From an uncultured Piscinibacter sp. (lineage in GTDB: Bacteria > Pseudomonadota > Gammaproteobacteria > Burkholderiales > Burkholderiaceae_C), in contig NZ_CALFYO010000015.1 of assembly GCF_937952055.1 (NCBI RefSeq), positions 13,238-77,237 of the forward strand: DNA of 64,000 nt, read 5' to 3'. Below the pieces are notes generated by a model. That model had not been told where the DNA came from. It made no database searches and saw nothing but the letters and a program-made list of their open reading frames with translations. Every line of letters begins with the position of its first letter. Position 1 is the first letter of the stretch. Shown in pieces: positions 9,650-20,000 of this stretch. Made by a program: the position numbers and the translations under genes.

Positions 9650-10738
9650 TCACGTGGCCATGCGCCGCGTGCCGGCGCTCAACCGTTCGCACACCGCTTG
9701 CGTGACCTGGGCCGTCGTGGCCTTGCCGCCGAGGTCGCCAGTGTGCAGCCTGGGGTCCGCAGTGACCTGCTCGATGGCGCTCATGACCTGCTGGGCAGCC
9801 TCGAACTCGCCCAGGTGTTCCAGCAGCATCACGACGGACCAGAAGGTGCCGACCGGGTTGGCCAGCCCCTTGCCCATGATGTCGAAGGCCGAGCCGTGAA
9901 TGGGCTCGAACATCGACGGGTAGCGGCGCTCCGGGTCGATGTTGCCGGTCGGCGCGATGCCCAGGCTGCCGGCCAGCGCGGCCGCCAGGTCGCTGAGGAT
10001 GTCGGCATGCAGGTTGGTCGCGACGATCGTGTCCAGCGAGGCCGGGCGGTTGATCATGCGCGCCGTCGACGCGTCGACCAGTTCCTTGTCCCAGGTGACG
10101 TCGGGAAACTCCTTGGAGATCTGCAGCGCGATCTCGTCCCACATCACCATCGCGTGGCGCTGCGCGTTGCTCTTCGTGATGACGGTCAGCAGCTTGCGCG
10201 GGCGCGACCGAGCCAGCCTGAAGGCGAAGCGCATGATGCGCTCGACGCCGGCGCGGGTCATCATCGACACGTCGGTGGCGGCCTCGATCGGGTGGCCCTG
10301 GTGCACGCGGCCGCCGACGCCGGCGTACTCGCCTTCCGAGTTCTCGCGCACGATGACCCAGTTCAGGTCCTCGGGCTTGCAGCGCTTCAGCGGCGCGTCG
10401 ATGCCGGGCAGGATGCGCGTCGGGCGCACGTTCGCATACTGGTCGAAGCCCTGGCAGATCTTCAGGCGCAGGCCCCACAGCGTGATGTGGTCGGCAATGT
10501 GCGGGTCGCCGGCCGAGCCGAACAGGATCGCGTCCTTGTGGCGGATCGCATCGAGGCCGTCGGCCGGCATCATGACGCCGTGCCGGCGGTAGTGGTCGCC
10601 GCCCCAGTCGAAGTCCTCGAACTCGAAGCGGAAGGCGCTGCTCGTCCTGGCGAGCGCCTCCAGCACCTGCTGGCCGGCGGGAACCACTTCCTTGCCGATG
10701 CCGTCACCGGCAATGGTGGCGATGGAATAGGTCTTCAT
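9650..10738 (-). CDS. ttuC: Tartrate dehydrogenase / D-malate dehydrogenase (decarboxylating)
   Basis: NAD-dependent beta-hydroxyacid oxidative decarboxylase of the isopropylmalate/isocitrate dehydrogenase family, 362 residues. N-terminus IATIAGDGIGKEVVPAG is the family phosphate-loop start. The substrate-loop sequence (LKICQGFDQYANVRP, with VRENSEGEYAGVGGRVH following) is that of TtuC/DmlA rather than LeuB, and the NAD-binding end has FEPIHGSAFDIMGKGLANP. It would act on tartrate, meso-tartrate (to glycerate) or D-malate (to pyruvate). Divergent from a LysR gene with a 125-base shared control region; downstream genes are pyk and a Bug protein. The choice between tartrate and D-malate cannot be made from sequence alone. 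Confidence 0.92.
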   Translation of the reverse strand: MKTYSIATIAGDGIGKEVVPAGQQVLEALARTSSAFRFEFEDFDWGGDHYRRHGVMMPADGLDAIRHKDAILFGSAGDPHIADHITLWGLRLKICQGFDQYANVRPTRILPGIDAPLKRCKPEDLNWVIVRENSEGEYAGVGGRVHQGHPIEAATDVSMMTRAGVERIMRFAFRLARSRPRKLLTVITKSNAQRHAMVMWDEIALQISKEFPDVTWDKELVDASTARMINRPASLDTIVATNLHADILSDLAAALAGSLGIAPTGNIDPERRYPSMFEPIHGSAFDIMGKGLANPVGTFWSVVMLLEHLGEFEAAQQVMSAIEQVTADPRLHTGDLGGKATTAQVTQAVCERLSAGTRRMAT

Positions 10739-10820
10739 GGCGGGTCTCCGTGGCTATGGGCAGGCGTTGGGGCGACTGTAGGAATTGGACGGGCCCCGCG
10801 CTCGCGGCTAGAGTGAATCC

Positions 10821-10843
10821 ATTGTTTACCTGCATCTAACAAT
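10821..10843. promoter_or_regulatory. LysR-type operator in the ttuC/lysR divergent region
   Basis: Perfect inverted repeat ATTGTT-N11-AACAAT, matching the T-N11-A pattern of LysR-regulator boxes. It is 20 bases upstream of the LysR-family start and 83 bases upstream of the ttuC start, where an autoregulated activator of the divergent gene would bind. The stretch around it is clearly more AT-rich than the flanking coding DNA. Confidence 0.7.
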
Positions 10844-10863
10844 CGATCCCGAAGGCAGCCTCC

Positions 10864-11793
10864 ATGACCAGTGGCATTCAGCCGGCCGACCTGGGCTTCT
10901 TCTCCGTGCTGGCCAGCGCCGGCAGCCTGAGCGCCGCGGCGCGCGAGCTCGGCGTCACCACGCCTGCGGTCAGCAAGCACCTGGCATTGATGGAGTCGAG
11001 AGTGGGCCTGTCGCTGGTGAACCGCACCACGCGGCGCATGAGCCTGCCGCCCGAGGGTGAGCTGTATCTGGAGCACGCACGCCGCATCCTCGGCGAGATC
11101 GACGACATGGAGCAGTTGCTCGGCGTGTCGAAGGCGACGCCGAAGGGCCTGTTGCGGGTCAACGCGACGCTGGGCTTCGGACGCAGCCATGTCGCGCCGC
11201 TGATCTCGCGCTTCGTGCGCAAGCACCCGCAGGTGGAGGTGCAGCTGCAGCTGTCGGTGAACCCGCCGCCGCTGACCGACGACTCCTTTGACGTGTGCAT
11301 CCGCTTCGGCGCACCGCCGGACGCCCGGGTCATCGCCAGGTACATCGCGCCGAATCGCCGCCTGCTGTGCGCGGCGCCGGCCTATCTCGCCAAGCACGGC
11401 ATGCCGAAGGTGCCGAACGACCTGACCAAGCACAACTGCATCGGCATTCGTCAGGGTGAAGAGGCCTACGGGGTCTGGCGATTGACCAGCGGTCGCGGCA
11501 GGAGCGCGACGACCGAGGCCGTCAAGACCCGTGGGAACCTGGCCACGAACGATGGCGAAATCGCCGTCAACTGGGCTCTCGACGGCCACGGCATCCTGAT
11601 GCGCGCCGAATGGGACATCGAGCGCTACTTGAAGAACGGGCGGCTGGTGCAGGTACTGCCGCAGTTCCACACGCCCGACGCCGACATCCATGCGGTCTAT
11701 CCGCAGCGACACCAGCTCGCTGCCCGCGTGCGCGCCTTCGTCGACTTCGTCGCGTTGTCGCTCGGACAGCCCGCGAAGGCGCGAGCGCCGTAG
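10864..11793 (+). CDS. LysR-family transcriptional regulator (DmlR/TtuA-like)
   Basis: 309-residue LysR regulator. Winged helix-turn-helix at residues about 5-65 (LGFFSVLASAGSLSAAARE, then TTPAVSKHLALMESRVG), followed by a periplasmic-binding-protein-like effector domain (residues about 90-300). It diverges from ttuC across a 125-base region that contains a T-N11-A box, the classic arrangement for a LysR protein activating its neighbour. The likely effector is a hydroxy-dicarboxylate such as tartrate or D-malate; this is inferred only from context. Confidence 0.93.
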   Translation: MTSGIQPADLGFFSVLASAGSLSAAARELGVTTPAVSKHLALMESRVGLSLVNRTTRRMSLPPEGELYLEHARRILGEIDDMEQLLGVSKATPKGLLRVNATLGFGRSHVAPLISRFVRKHPQVEVQLQLSVNPPPLTDDSFDVCIRFGAPPDARVIARYIAPNRRLLCAAPAYLAKHGMPKVPNDLTKHNCIGIRQGEEAYGVWRLTSGRGRSATTEAVKTRGNLATNDGEIAVNWALDGHGILMRAEWDIERYLKNGRLVQVLPQFHTPDADIHAVYPQRHQLAARVRAFVDFVALSLGQPAKARAP

Positions 11794-11845
11794 GGCCCGG
11801 ATGGCGGCGATGGCAAGCGCGCGGCGGCGCACGGCGCCGAAGCGC

Positions 11846-12526
11846 TCAGCCGTCGGCCAGCACGTGCAGCAGCCAGCGGTTGAGATCGGCGATCTCCTCG
11901 CCGCACACCGCATGCTCCATCGGGTATTCGTGCCACTCCACGGCCTGGCCGAGCGCACCCAGCGCATCGCGCGACGCACGGCCGCGCTCGACGGCCACCA
12001 CCGGGTCCTGCGTGCCGTGGGCGAGAAAGACCGGCACCTCGCGGTTGGCGTCGCTGCGTTCGGCAGCGGTCGTCGCCGCCAGCGGCAGGTAGCCCGACAT
12101 GCCGGCCAGCCCGGCGAGCCGCTCGGGGTATCGCAGCCCCGTCATCAGCGTCATCGCGCAGCCCTGCGAGAAGCCGGCGAGCACGATGCGGTGCGCCGGG
12201 ATGCCGCGCTCGCGCTCGCGCTCGATCAACGCAGCGATCGCCGCCTGCGAGGCGCGCAGGCCGGCTTCGTCCTCGCGGCGCTGCAGGTCGGCGCCGAGGA
12301 TGTCGTACCAGGCGCGCATGCGGTAGCCGCCATTGATCGTCACCGGACGCACTGGCGCATGCGGGAAGACGAAGCGCACCGCACCGACGGCGTCCAGGTC
12401 AAGCTCCTCGCACACCGGCACGAAGTCGCCGCCGTCGGCGCCGAGGCCGTGCAGCACGATGATCGCGGCGTTCGGATGCTCGCCGGTTTGGCCTTCCAGG
12501 GTCTCGAGGAGCGATGCTGCGTTCAT
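11846..12526 (-). CDS. Carboxylesterase / phospholipase family alpha-beta hydrolase
   Basis: 226-residue member of the Abhydrolase_2 (carboxylesterase/acyl-protein thioesterase-like) family. Oxyanion region IIVLHGLGADGGDF at about residues 22-35; nucleophile elbow GFSQG (Ser); Asp in HGTQDPVV; catalytic His in MEHAV. It hydrolyses short-chain carboxyl esters; natural substrate unknown. The ATG at 12526 is preferred; an in-frame ATG at 12556 would add ten residues without similarity to the family. Convergent with the LysR gene and divergent from the kinase-like gene at 12583. Confidence 0.93.
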   Translation of the reverse strand: MNAASLLETLEGQTGEHPNAAIIVLHGLGADGGDFVPVCEELDLDAVGAVRFVFPHAPVRPVTINGGYRMRAWYDILGADLQRREDEAGLRASQAAIAALIERERERGIPAHRIVLAGFSQGCAMTLMTGLRYPERLAGLAGMSGYLPLAATTAAERSDANREVPVFLAHGTQDPVVAVERGRASRDALGALGQAVEWHEYPMEHAVCGEEIADLNRWLLHVLADG

Positions 12527-12582
12527 GGTCACGGCGCCGTGCGATGGATCGACCATTGTGAGGCCCTACAGTGCGGGCCGTG

Positions 12583-13221
<639 letters not shown>

Positions 13222-13338
13222 GCGCGGACCCCGGCACGCGCCGCCGGGGGTGTCCGCCGTGCAACCGGCCGCTCCCCACATTTCCGGATGCCCGCGCCCG
13301 GGCAGGCGGCTAAGGTGGCCCTCCTGGCCGGCTGACGC

Positions 13339-13353
13339 ACGCTCGCGGAGCGT
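13339..13353 (+). other. Hairpin in the 5' leader of the DyP-P450 gene
   Basis: Perfect hairpin ACGCTC-GCG-GAGCGT, 27 bases upstream of the ATG at 13380 and just before a strong AGGGGAGG ribosome-binding site. It could be a leader stability or regulatory element; function unknown. Confidence 0.35.
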
Positions 13354-13379
13354 CGCAGCGGCAAGGGGAGGACAAGCAC

Positions 13380-16300
13380 ATGCGTTCGATGGTCAAGGGC
13401 CAGTCGCTGGCCGGTGCCACCAACCTCGCCCTGATGGCGCCCGTGCACGAGCACATGGTGCCGGGCGAGGAGACCATCACCTACCTGGAGCGCCTGCGAC
13501 GGCTGCTGGATGCCCTGCATGCCTCGCGCCGCAACCTGCGCGAGGCCGAGCTGGATGCCCCCGTGTTCCCGGACAGCATCGGTCGCTTCGACATCATCCA
13601 GCAGTTCCGCTATGCGATCTGGACCGCCCCGGCGGACGGCTCGGGCCAGCGCACCAGCTACCTCACGCTGAACGTCAGCTTCGATGGGGGCTGGGAACCC
13701 TACATGCGCGTGATCCAGCGTGACATCGGCGAGCTGCTGGACGCGCTGTTGTGCCATTGCCCGGGCTATCCCGGCTCGCGCCAAGCGACCTTCGACGCCT
13801 ATTGCCGCTGGGTGCGCGATCACGAGATGGACGCTGGCATCTTCTACACCGACAGTCCGGCCACGGCGGCGGACGCGCGCTATCTGTCCGGACTGGAGCG
13901 CATCCAGCGCGAAGAACGCGACCCGGTGGCGGCGCAGTCGAAGGCGGCCGGCTTCGCACTGCCTTCGCTGGCCCGACAGCAGCAGGAGGCGATCGCGCAG
14001 GTCAAGGCCGACCCCGGCCGCGCCCTGGCGCTGCCGCTGCGCACGCTGAAGGGTCTGTACCGGCTGGTGCCCTTCTTCGGCCGGCAGGGGCTCACCCTCG
14101 AGCGCGAGGACCTGGTGCTCAGGCGCTTCGCCCAACTGGTGCTGAAGGAGTTCCGCGCCTTGGTCAGGACGCTGCTGTCCGGCGATCACCATCCCCACCT
14201 ACCGCCGCCGGAGGCGAAAGCGCTGGCGGACCGGCTGCGCCCGTTCCTGATGGCGTTCGAGGACGAACTGCAGTGGCTGTGCGAGGCGGAGCCTGCCGAG
14301 GCGCCGGCGGTGCCGGGCGTGGACCGTTCACCGTACCCCTATGACCCGACACGACTGCAGGACAGCATCCTGCAGCGCACCGACCCGGTCACGCATGGCT
14401 GCCTGGTGCTGCTGGGCGTGACGGGAGCGGCCGATGCGCGCGCGGCCCTGGCCGCCTGGCTGAAGCGCTGCGGTCCGCCCGCCGATGCGGCCGCGGTGCG
14501 CTGGCACATCGGCTTCACCCACGCCGGACTGCGGGTGCTGGGCGCGTCGGCGACGACGCTGGACCACCTGCCCGCCGAGTTCGCACAGGGCATGGAGGCC
14601 CGTTGCGGCATCCTCGGCGACCTGCGCGCCAACCACCCCAGCCGCTGGCGCCGCCCCCTGCGCCTGGGCGCGCCACCCGAATGGGACGACCGCATCGACC
14701 TGAGCGCGGTGCATGCCGTGCTGGTGCTGCGCAAGGTGGATCCGCGCGATGCGTCGTCCGACCTGCACCCCGACCTCGCGGCCGAGGTGGCCGGCGTCAC
14801 CGGCGCGGACAACGGCTGGCGGGTGCTCGCGGTGGAGCCCACGCGCAGCTGGCGCCGCTCGGACGGGGGTGCCTCGACGGGGCACTTCGGCTTCGCCGAC
14901 GGCATCAGCCAGCCCAGCTTCGCCGAGCCGCCGGCTGCGCCGCGCCCGCCCGACCAGTTGCGCGCGGGCGAACTGCTGCTGGGCCATGCCAACGACCGCG
15001 GCGACGAGCCCTGGTCCATCCACCGCGACGACCCGCTGCTGCGCGACGGCAGCTTCCTCGTCGTGCGCAAGCTGCGCCAGCGTGTCGACCGGCTGGAAGC
15101 GGCGAAACTGTCCGACGAGGCCCGCGCCAAGATGATGGGCCGCTGGCAAGACGGACGGCCGCTGCTGCACCCGACCCTGCCCGCGGACCCGGCTTCCAAC
15201 GACTTCTCCTATGGCATGGATGCGCAGGGTCGCCACTGCCCATTGCAGTCGCATGTGCGGCGCACCAACCCGCGCGATGGCCGCAGCCACATGCCGCGCA
15301 TCCTGCGCCGAGGCATGTCCTATGGTCCCGCGATGGACCAGGCCGACCTGCAGACCGATCGCGGCCTGATGTTCATGGCCTACTGCGCCAGCATCGCGGA
15401 GCAGTTCGAAGTGCTGCAGCACTGGGTGGCCGGCGGCAACAGCTCGGGGCTGTCATCGCCGCAGTCGGATCCGTTTCTGGGCGTGCCGCAGGCGGGCGAG
15501 CGACGCGTCTTCCGCTACGTCGATTCGAAGGGCGAGATGCAGCACGTCGAGCTGGGCGATCAGCCGCTGGTCGAGCTGCAGTGGGGGCTGTACCTGTTCG
15601 TCCCGAGCCTCGACGGCCTGCGCGCCCTGGCCGCCGCGCCGGAGCCGGCAACGACTTCGCGCACACCGGGCCCCGTGCCTTCCTGGGACCCCTCGGGCAA
15701 CCTGGAGAGCTGGCGGATGAGGCTGGAGTCGCCCGAGCCGTCACCGGCCACGTGGGCCGAAGTCCGCCGGCAGTCCGGCGGCTGCGCGCATGCCGACGGC
15801 TACGGCGAACTGTTCGGCAGCCTGGACGCCGTGCTGCAGGTGCTGCGCGACGACGGCTCGCGGTATTCGGTGGCGGGCTACGCCACGCGCATGGGCCAGA
15901 CCATCGGCGTGAACCTGCTCGGCCTGGACGCCAACGACCCGCAGCGCCAGGCGCAGGCCGATGCGGTGAACGGTGTCATCGACGGCGTCGACGAGCAGCA
16001 GGCCTTCGAAGCTGCGTGGCCGATGGTTCAGGCGACCATCGCAGGCTTCGCGCTGCTCGACCGGCCCCCCGGCCTGCCGCCCGGCGACCCGCGGGTGCGG
16101 CGGCCGGTGGACCTCGTCACCTTGGGCGAGCGGGTGCTGGCGGGGCTGTGCAAGCTGTGGTTCGGGCTGCCGGACGGCACCCGGATGGTCGTCGGCGGCC
16201 GCCGCCCGGAGGCTCCCGAGATCGGTGCCACGCCGCGTTGCCCGGGCGACCTGTTCAGCTCCTCGCGCACCATCTTCGCGCCTCATCCGCCCCGGGCCGT

Positions 16301-17012
16301 GGTGAACCGGGCCAGGGTCGAGGGCAGGAACGTGCAGACCGCGGTGGCCGGCTACCTGCGGTCGGCAGCGCCACGTCCGTCACTGGCCGTCGCCATCGAG
16401 GAGGCGTTGATCGGGACGCTGGGCGGGGACCACCCCCACCTGCAGGACGTCTTCGAGCGCAATCTGGCCGGCATGCTGCTCGGCTTCCCGCCCACGGTGC
16501 AGGGCAACTTCCTGCAGGTCATGAAGTACTGGATCGAAGAAGGCACGCTGTGGCAGCACCAGCAAGCGATTGCCGAGGCGTTCAAGCACATCGCGCTGGA
16601 CGACGTCGACGCCGGCGCGGTGTTCCGGGCGGTCGAGCCGGTGCTGCGCAGGCGCCTCATGGCCACCATGCGCCGCCGTCCCGTGCCCGAAACGCTGTGG
16701 CGCAGCCCGGTCGTGACTGGCGGTGACGTGGACACGCTGGACCCGGACAAGCGCGTGATCGTGGGCGTGCGCTCCGCGCTGGCAGAGGTGGAAGCCGACG
16801 CCGTGCTCGACCCCGACGACTTTAACGAACTCATGTTCGGCGGCAGCCGCAGCGCGCGCTCGCCCCTGCACGGCGTGCATGCCTGCCCCGGCTACAAGCT
16901 GGGCGTGGGCGTGCTGCTGGCATTGCTGGCGGGGCTGCTGTCGGCCGGGACGCTACAGCCCACCGGCTCGCCGGTACAGCTGATGCTCACGCCGCGGCCG
17001 CGTCGCCCGTGA
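13380..17012 (+). CDS. DyP-type peroxidase fused to a cytochrome-P450-like domain (three-part hemoprotein)
   Basis: 1210 residues in one uninterrupted frame. Residues 1-310: helical/ferredoxin-like region that looks like a degenerate extra half of a DyP fold (SYLTLNVSFDGGWEPYM, then VIQRDIGELLDALLCHC). Residues about 315-780: complete DyP-type peroxidase with GFADGIS (distal Asp507), SHVRRTNPR (likely proximal heme ligand His625) and ILRRGMSYG (distal Arg644). Residues about 785-1210: P450-like, with an I-helix-like FERNLAGMLLGFPPT and a Cys-ligand loop GVHACPGYKLG (Cys1169) preceded by DPDKRVIVGVRSALAE. A canonical ExxR motif is not evident. No signal peptide, so probably cytoplasmic. By analogy with fungal Ppo-type peroxidase-P450 fusions it may make a peroxide and rearrange it, but this is inference. 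AGGGGAGG precedes the ATG. The 3' end overlaps the convergent cyclase gene by 26 bases. Confidence 0.85.
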   Translation: MRSMVKGQSLAGATNLALMAPVHEHMVPGEETITYLERLRRLLDALHASRRNLREAELDAPVFPDSIGRFDIIQQFRYAIWTAPADGSGQRTSYLTLNVSFDGGWEPYMRVIQRDIGELLDALLCHCPGYPGSRQATFDAYCRWVRDHEMDAGIFYTDSPATAADARYLSGLERIQREERDPVAAQSKAAGFALPSLARQQQEAIAQVKADPGRALALPLRTLKGLYRLVPFFGRQGLTLEREDLVLRRFAQLVLKEFRALVRTLLSGDHHPHLPPPEAKALADRLRPFLMAFEDELQWLCEAEPAEAPAVPGVDRSPYPYDPTRLQDSILQRTDPVTHGCLVLLGVTGAADARAALAAWLKRCGPPADAAAVRWHIGFTHAGLRVLGASATTLDHLPAEFAQGMEARCGILGDLRANHPSRWRRPLRLGAPPEWDDRIDLSAVHAVLVLRKVDPRDASSDLHPDLAAEVAGVTGADNGWRVLAVEPTRSWRRSDGGASTGHFGFADGISQPSFAEPPAAPRPPDQLRAGELLLGHANDRGDEPWSIHRDDPLLRDGSFLVVRKLRQRVDRLEAAKLSDEARAKMMGRWQDGRPLLHPTLPADPASNDFSYGMDAQGRHCPLQSHVRRTNPRDGRSHMPRILRRGMSYGPAMDQADLQTDRGLMFMAYCASIAEQFEVLQHWVAGGNSSGLSSPQSDPFLGVPQAGERRVFRYVDSKGEMQHVELGDQPLVELQWGLYLFVPSLDGLRALAAAPEPATTSRTPGPVPSWDPSGNLESWRMRLESPEPSPATWAEVRRQSGGCAHADGYGELFGSLDAVLQVLRDDGSRYSVAGYATRMGQTIGVNLLGLDANDPQRQAQADAVNGVIDGVDEQQAFEAAWPMVQATIAGFALLDRPPGLPPGDPRVRRPVDLVTLGERVLAGLCKLWFGLPDGTRMVVGGRRPEAPEIGATPRCPGDLFSSSRTIFAPHPPRAVVNRARVEGRNVQTAVAGYLRSAAPRPSLAVAIEEALIGTLGGDHPHLQDVFERNLAGMLLGFPPTVQGNFLQVMKYWIEEGTLWQHQQAIAEAFKHIALDDVDAGAVFRAVEPVLRRRLMATMRRRPVPETLWRSPVVTGGDVDTLDPDKRVIVGVRSALAEVEADAVLDPDDFNELMFGGSRSARSPLHGVHACPGYKLGVGVLLALLAGLLSAGTLQPTGSPVQLMLTPRPRRP

Positions 17013-20000
17013 GCGCGGCCGGCAGCGGCCGGGGGCACAGAAGCACCGCCGGAGACAGCTGGCGGCCACCGTCGGCGAGCAGGCGCGCCTGCGCCAGGTG
17101 CCAGGGCATCGCCATGCGCTCGAAAGCCTGGCCGGCGCGCGCAGCCAGCGCCTGCGCCGCCGCGACGCGCCCCTGCGCCGCCTCGATGCGCGCTTCGCAC
17201 AACTGCGTGGCAGCCCGCTCATGGTCCGACTCGCGCCGCCGCGCCGTGTCGTAGGCGCGCGCCAGGTGGCGGGCCGCCCGGGTCGCCTTGCCGCACGCGG
17301 CGGCATCCAGCGCCAGCGCGCGCTGGCTCATCGCCAGGCCGAGACGATCGCTGTGGCGCGCCCGCCGCAGGGCCAGCGCAGCATGCCGGCGCGCCGTCTC
17401 GCGCTGGCCCAGCGCCAGCAGTCCCTCGGTCAGCCAGCCGTGGTTGAGCGAGCGAAAGATGCCGGTCTCGCGCGGCGCCAGCCACGCAGTGGCCTCCTGG
17501 ATGGCCAGCATCGACTGTGGCTGCCCGTGCAGCATCCAGTGCGCGTAGTGCTCGATGGCGCAGGCGATGGAGTACTGCGCCAGGCTGCGCGTGGCGCGTG
17601 CGATGCGCGCCGACTCCGCGGCTGCCGGGATGGCCTGCTCCCACGCGCCCTGCCACAGCAGCACGGCCGCGCGCCAGCCGTGGATGGTCGCGCCGATCTC
17701 GTGTTCCTCGCCCATCACGCAGGTGAGCGCCTCGGCGAAGCTCTCCTCGGCGTCGGCAAACCGGCCACGGTCGCCCAGCACGCAGGCTCGGCAGACCAGC
17801 GAGAAGGCCAGGCCGACGTTGGTGCGGCGCCCGCTGCGGTGACGCCGCTTCACCGCGATGGCCTCGTCGAGCAGCGCCAAGGCCTGCGCATACTGGCCGG
17901 CGGCCGTGTGGGCCTCGCCCAGCGTGGCCACCACCTGCACCGCCAGTGGGTCGTCGGTGGCCTGGCGCGCCAGCTGCAGGGCTTGCTCGCCGTGCCGCAC
18001 AGCCTCGAGCGCATCGCCCAGGCCGTAGTGGATGTAGCTCAGCCAGTAGCGGGCGCGGGCGCGCACGGCCAGGTCGGACTGGCGCTCGGCCAGGGCCAGC
18101 GCCCGCTGCACCAGGGCCAGGTCGGCTCGCGTCGGGTCGTACAGCGACACCAGGCCCAGCCGCTGCACGATGGCGATCCAGCGCAGCGAGCGCTCTTCGT
18201 CCAGCCCGAGCCGATCCAGCGCGGCCAGTGCCACGCGGTAGTGGGCCCGCGCGCGGTCCAGCGCGGACGCGCCCAGGGCGCGGTCGCCGGCCCGTTCGGC
18301 GTAGCGCGCGGCCAGCGTCGGCTCGCCGCCGGCATCGAAGTGGTAGGCGAGGGCCTCCAGCACATCGGTCTCGGGCTGGTCGGCGCAGCGCTGCAGCAGC
18401 GCCGAGGCCACGCGCAGGTGCAGCCACTGTCGCTGGTGCAGGCCGACGCGCTCGTACACCACATCGCGCGTGAGGCCGTGCTTGAAACGCAGCGTGCCGC
18501 TGCGCTCGGCCGGATAGAGGAAGTCCTGTTCGGCCAGTGCGCGCACGTCGGGGTCGTCGGCGCCGCGGCCGTACAAATGCTGCAGCAGCCATGCCGGCAC
18601 CACGTTGCCGATCACGGCCGCGGCGCGCAACAGCTCGGCCTGCACCGCAGGCAGCGCGCGCAGGCGCGACTCCACCAGGTGTGCCAGCCAGCCCGCCGCA
18701 CCCTGCAGGCGGTTCAGTCCGGCCAGGCCGGCCTGGTCCGACCCCTGGCTGAGCAGCACGTCGCGCCGGCTGGCGCGCTGCACCGAGTGGCACAGCTCGC
18801 CGAGGAACAGCGGGTTGCCGCCGGCGTGCCGGCACACCTCGCCGAGCACGAAGGGGTCCACGGCGGGCAGCCGCCCCCGCGCCAGCTGCATCGCCTCGTC
18901 CTCGGACAGCGGCGCCAGCACCAGTGTGGTGTCGGCCAGCTCCAGTCCCCGGGGATGATCGACCGCGCGAGTCGTGAGCAGCACCATCAGCGGCATCTCG
19001 ACCTGCCGGCGCAGCGCCTGCAGGACCTGGTGCGAGGCGTCGTCGGCCCACTGCCAATCGTCGATGAACAGCAGCACCGGGCCCTGCAGCAGCCAGGGCG
19101 ACAGCGCGGCGCGCACCGCGGCGAGCACGGCGCCGGCCCTGTCGGGCACGGCCTGCCCCAGCTCGCGCAGCACCTGCGCAAAGGGCTGCATCGGCTCGGC
19201 GCCGAGGTGGTCGTCGCAGTAGGCGTGCAGCACGCGCCAGCCGCGCTGGGCCGCCTGCTGCGCGAGCACCTGGGCGAGCGCCGTCTTGCCCATGCCCGGC
19301 GGCCCTGCCAGCGCAGCCACCCGTGCATGGCCGGCACGTGCCCGCAGCAGGTCCTCCTGCAGCCGCACGAGCTCGCCGGTGCGGCCCACCCAGCCCGCCT
19401 CGCCCTGCGCATCGCGCGGCCCAGCGCTCGCGGCGGCGCTGTCCGTCCGGCCGGGATGGCGCGCAGCCAGCACCTGCAGCACGCGCACCGGCTCGTCGTG
19501 GCCCCTGACGCGCAGCTCGCGCTCGCCGTTGCATGAGAAGTGGCGCGCCCAGCGCCCCAGCGTGGCGACACTGACCAGCACTTCGTCGGCACGCGCCGCT
19601 TCGGCCAGACGCGCGGCGATGTTGGGCACGGGGCCCATCAGCTCGAAGCGGCCGCGTTCGATGTCGCCCTGACCGACGAGCACAAGCCCGCCGTGGATGC
19701 CGGAGTGCAGCGTGAGCGCATGCCCCGGCGGCAGCCGGACGCGCAGCGAGCGCACCCGCGCGTGCAGCGCCAGCGCCGCCCCCACGGCGCGTCGCGCATC
19801 GTCCTCGCGGGTGTCGGGATAGCCGAACATGGCCAGCAGGCCGTCACCCTGCACGCGCACCACCAGGCCGCCGTGCCGCACGATCTCGTCGTTGTAGGCG
19901 GCGCGCAGTTCGGCCAGCAGGGCGGCGTAATGCTCACCTTCCATCGCGCCGGCCAGCTCGGTGGAGCGCGACAGGTCCGCGAACAGCAGGGTCACCACGT

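Noticed and set aside
14603..16726. 707-codon plus-strand frame inside the DyP-P450 gene
   Set aside because: Shadow frame rich in Arg, Ala, Gly; the main frame carries both heme motifs.
17098..19536. 812-codon plus-strand frame antisense to the cyclase gene
   Set aside because: Arg/Gln/His-rich shadow; the minus strand has cyclase and Walker motifs.
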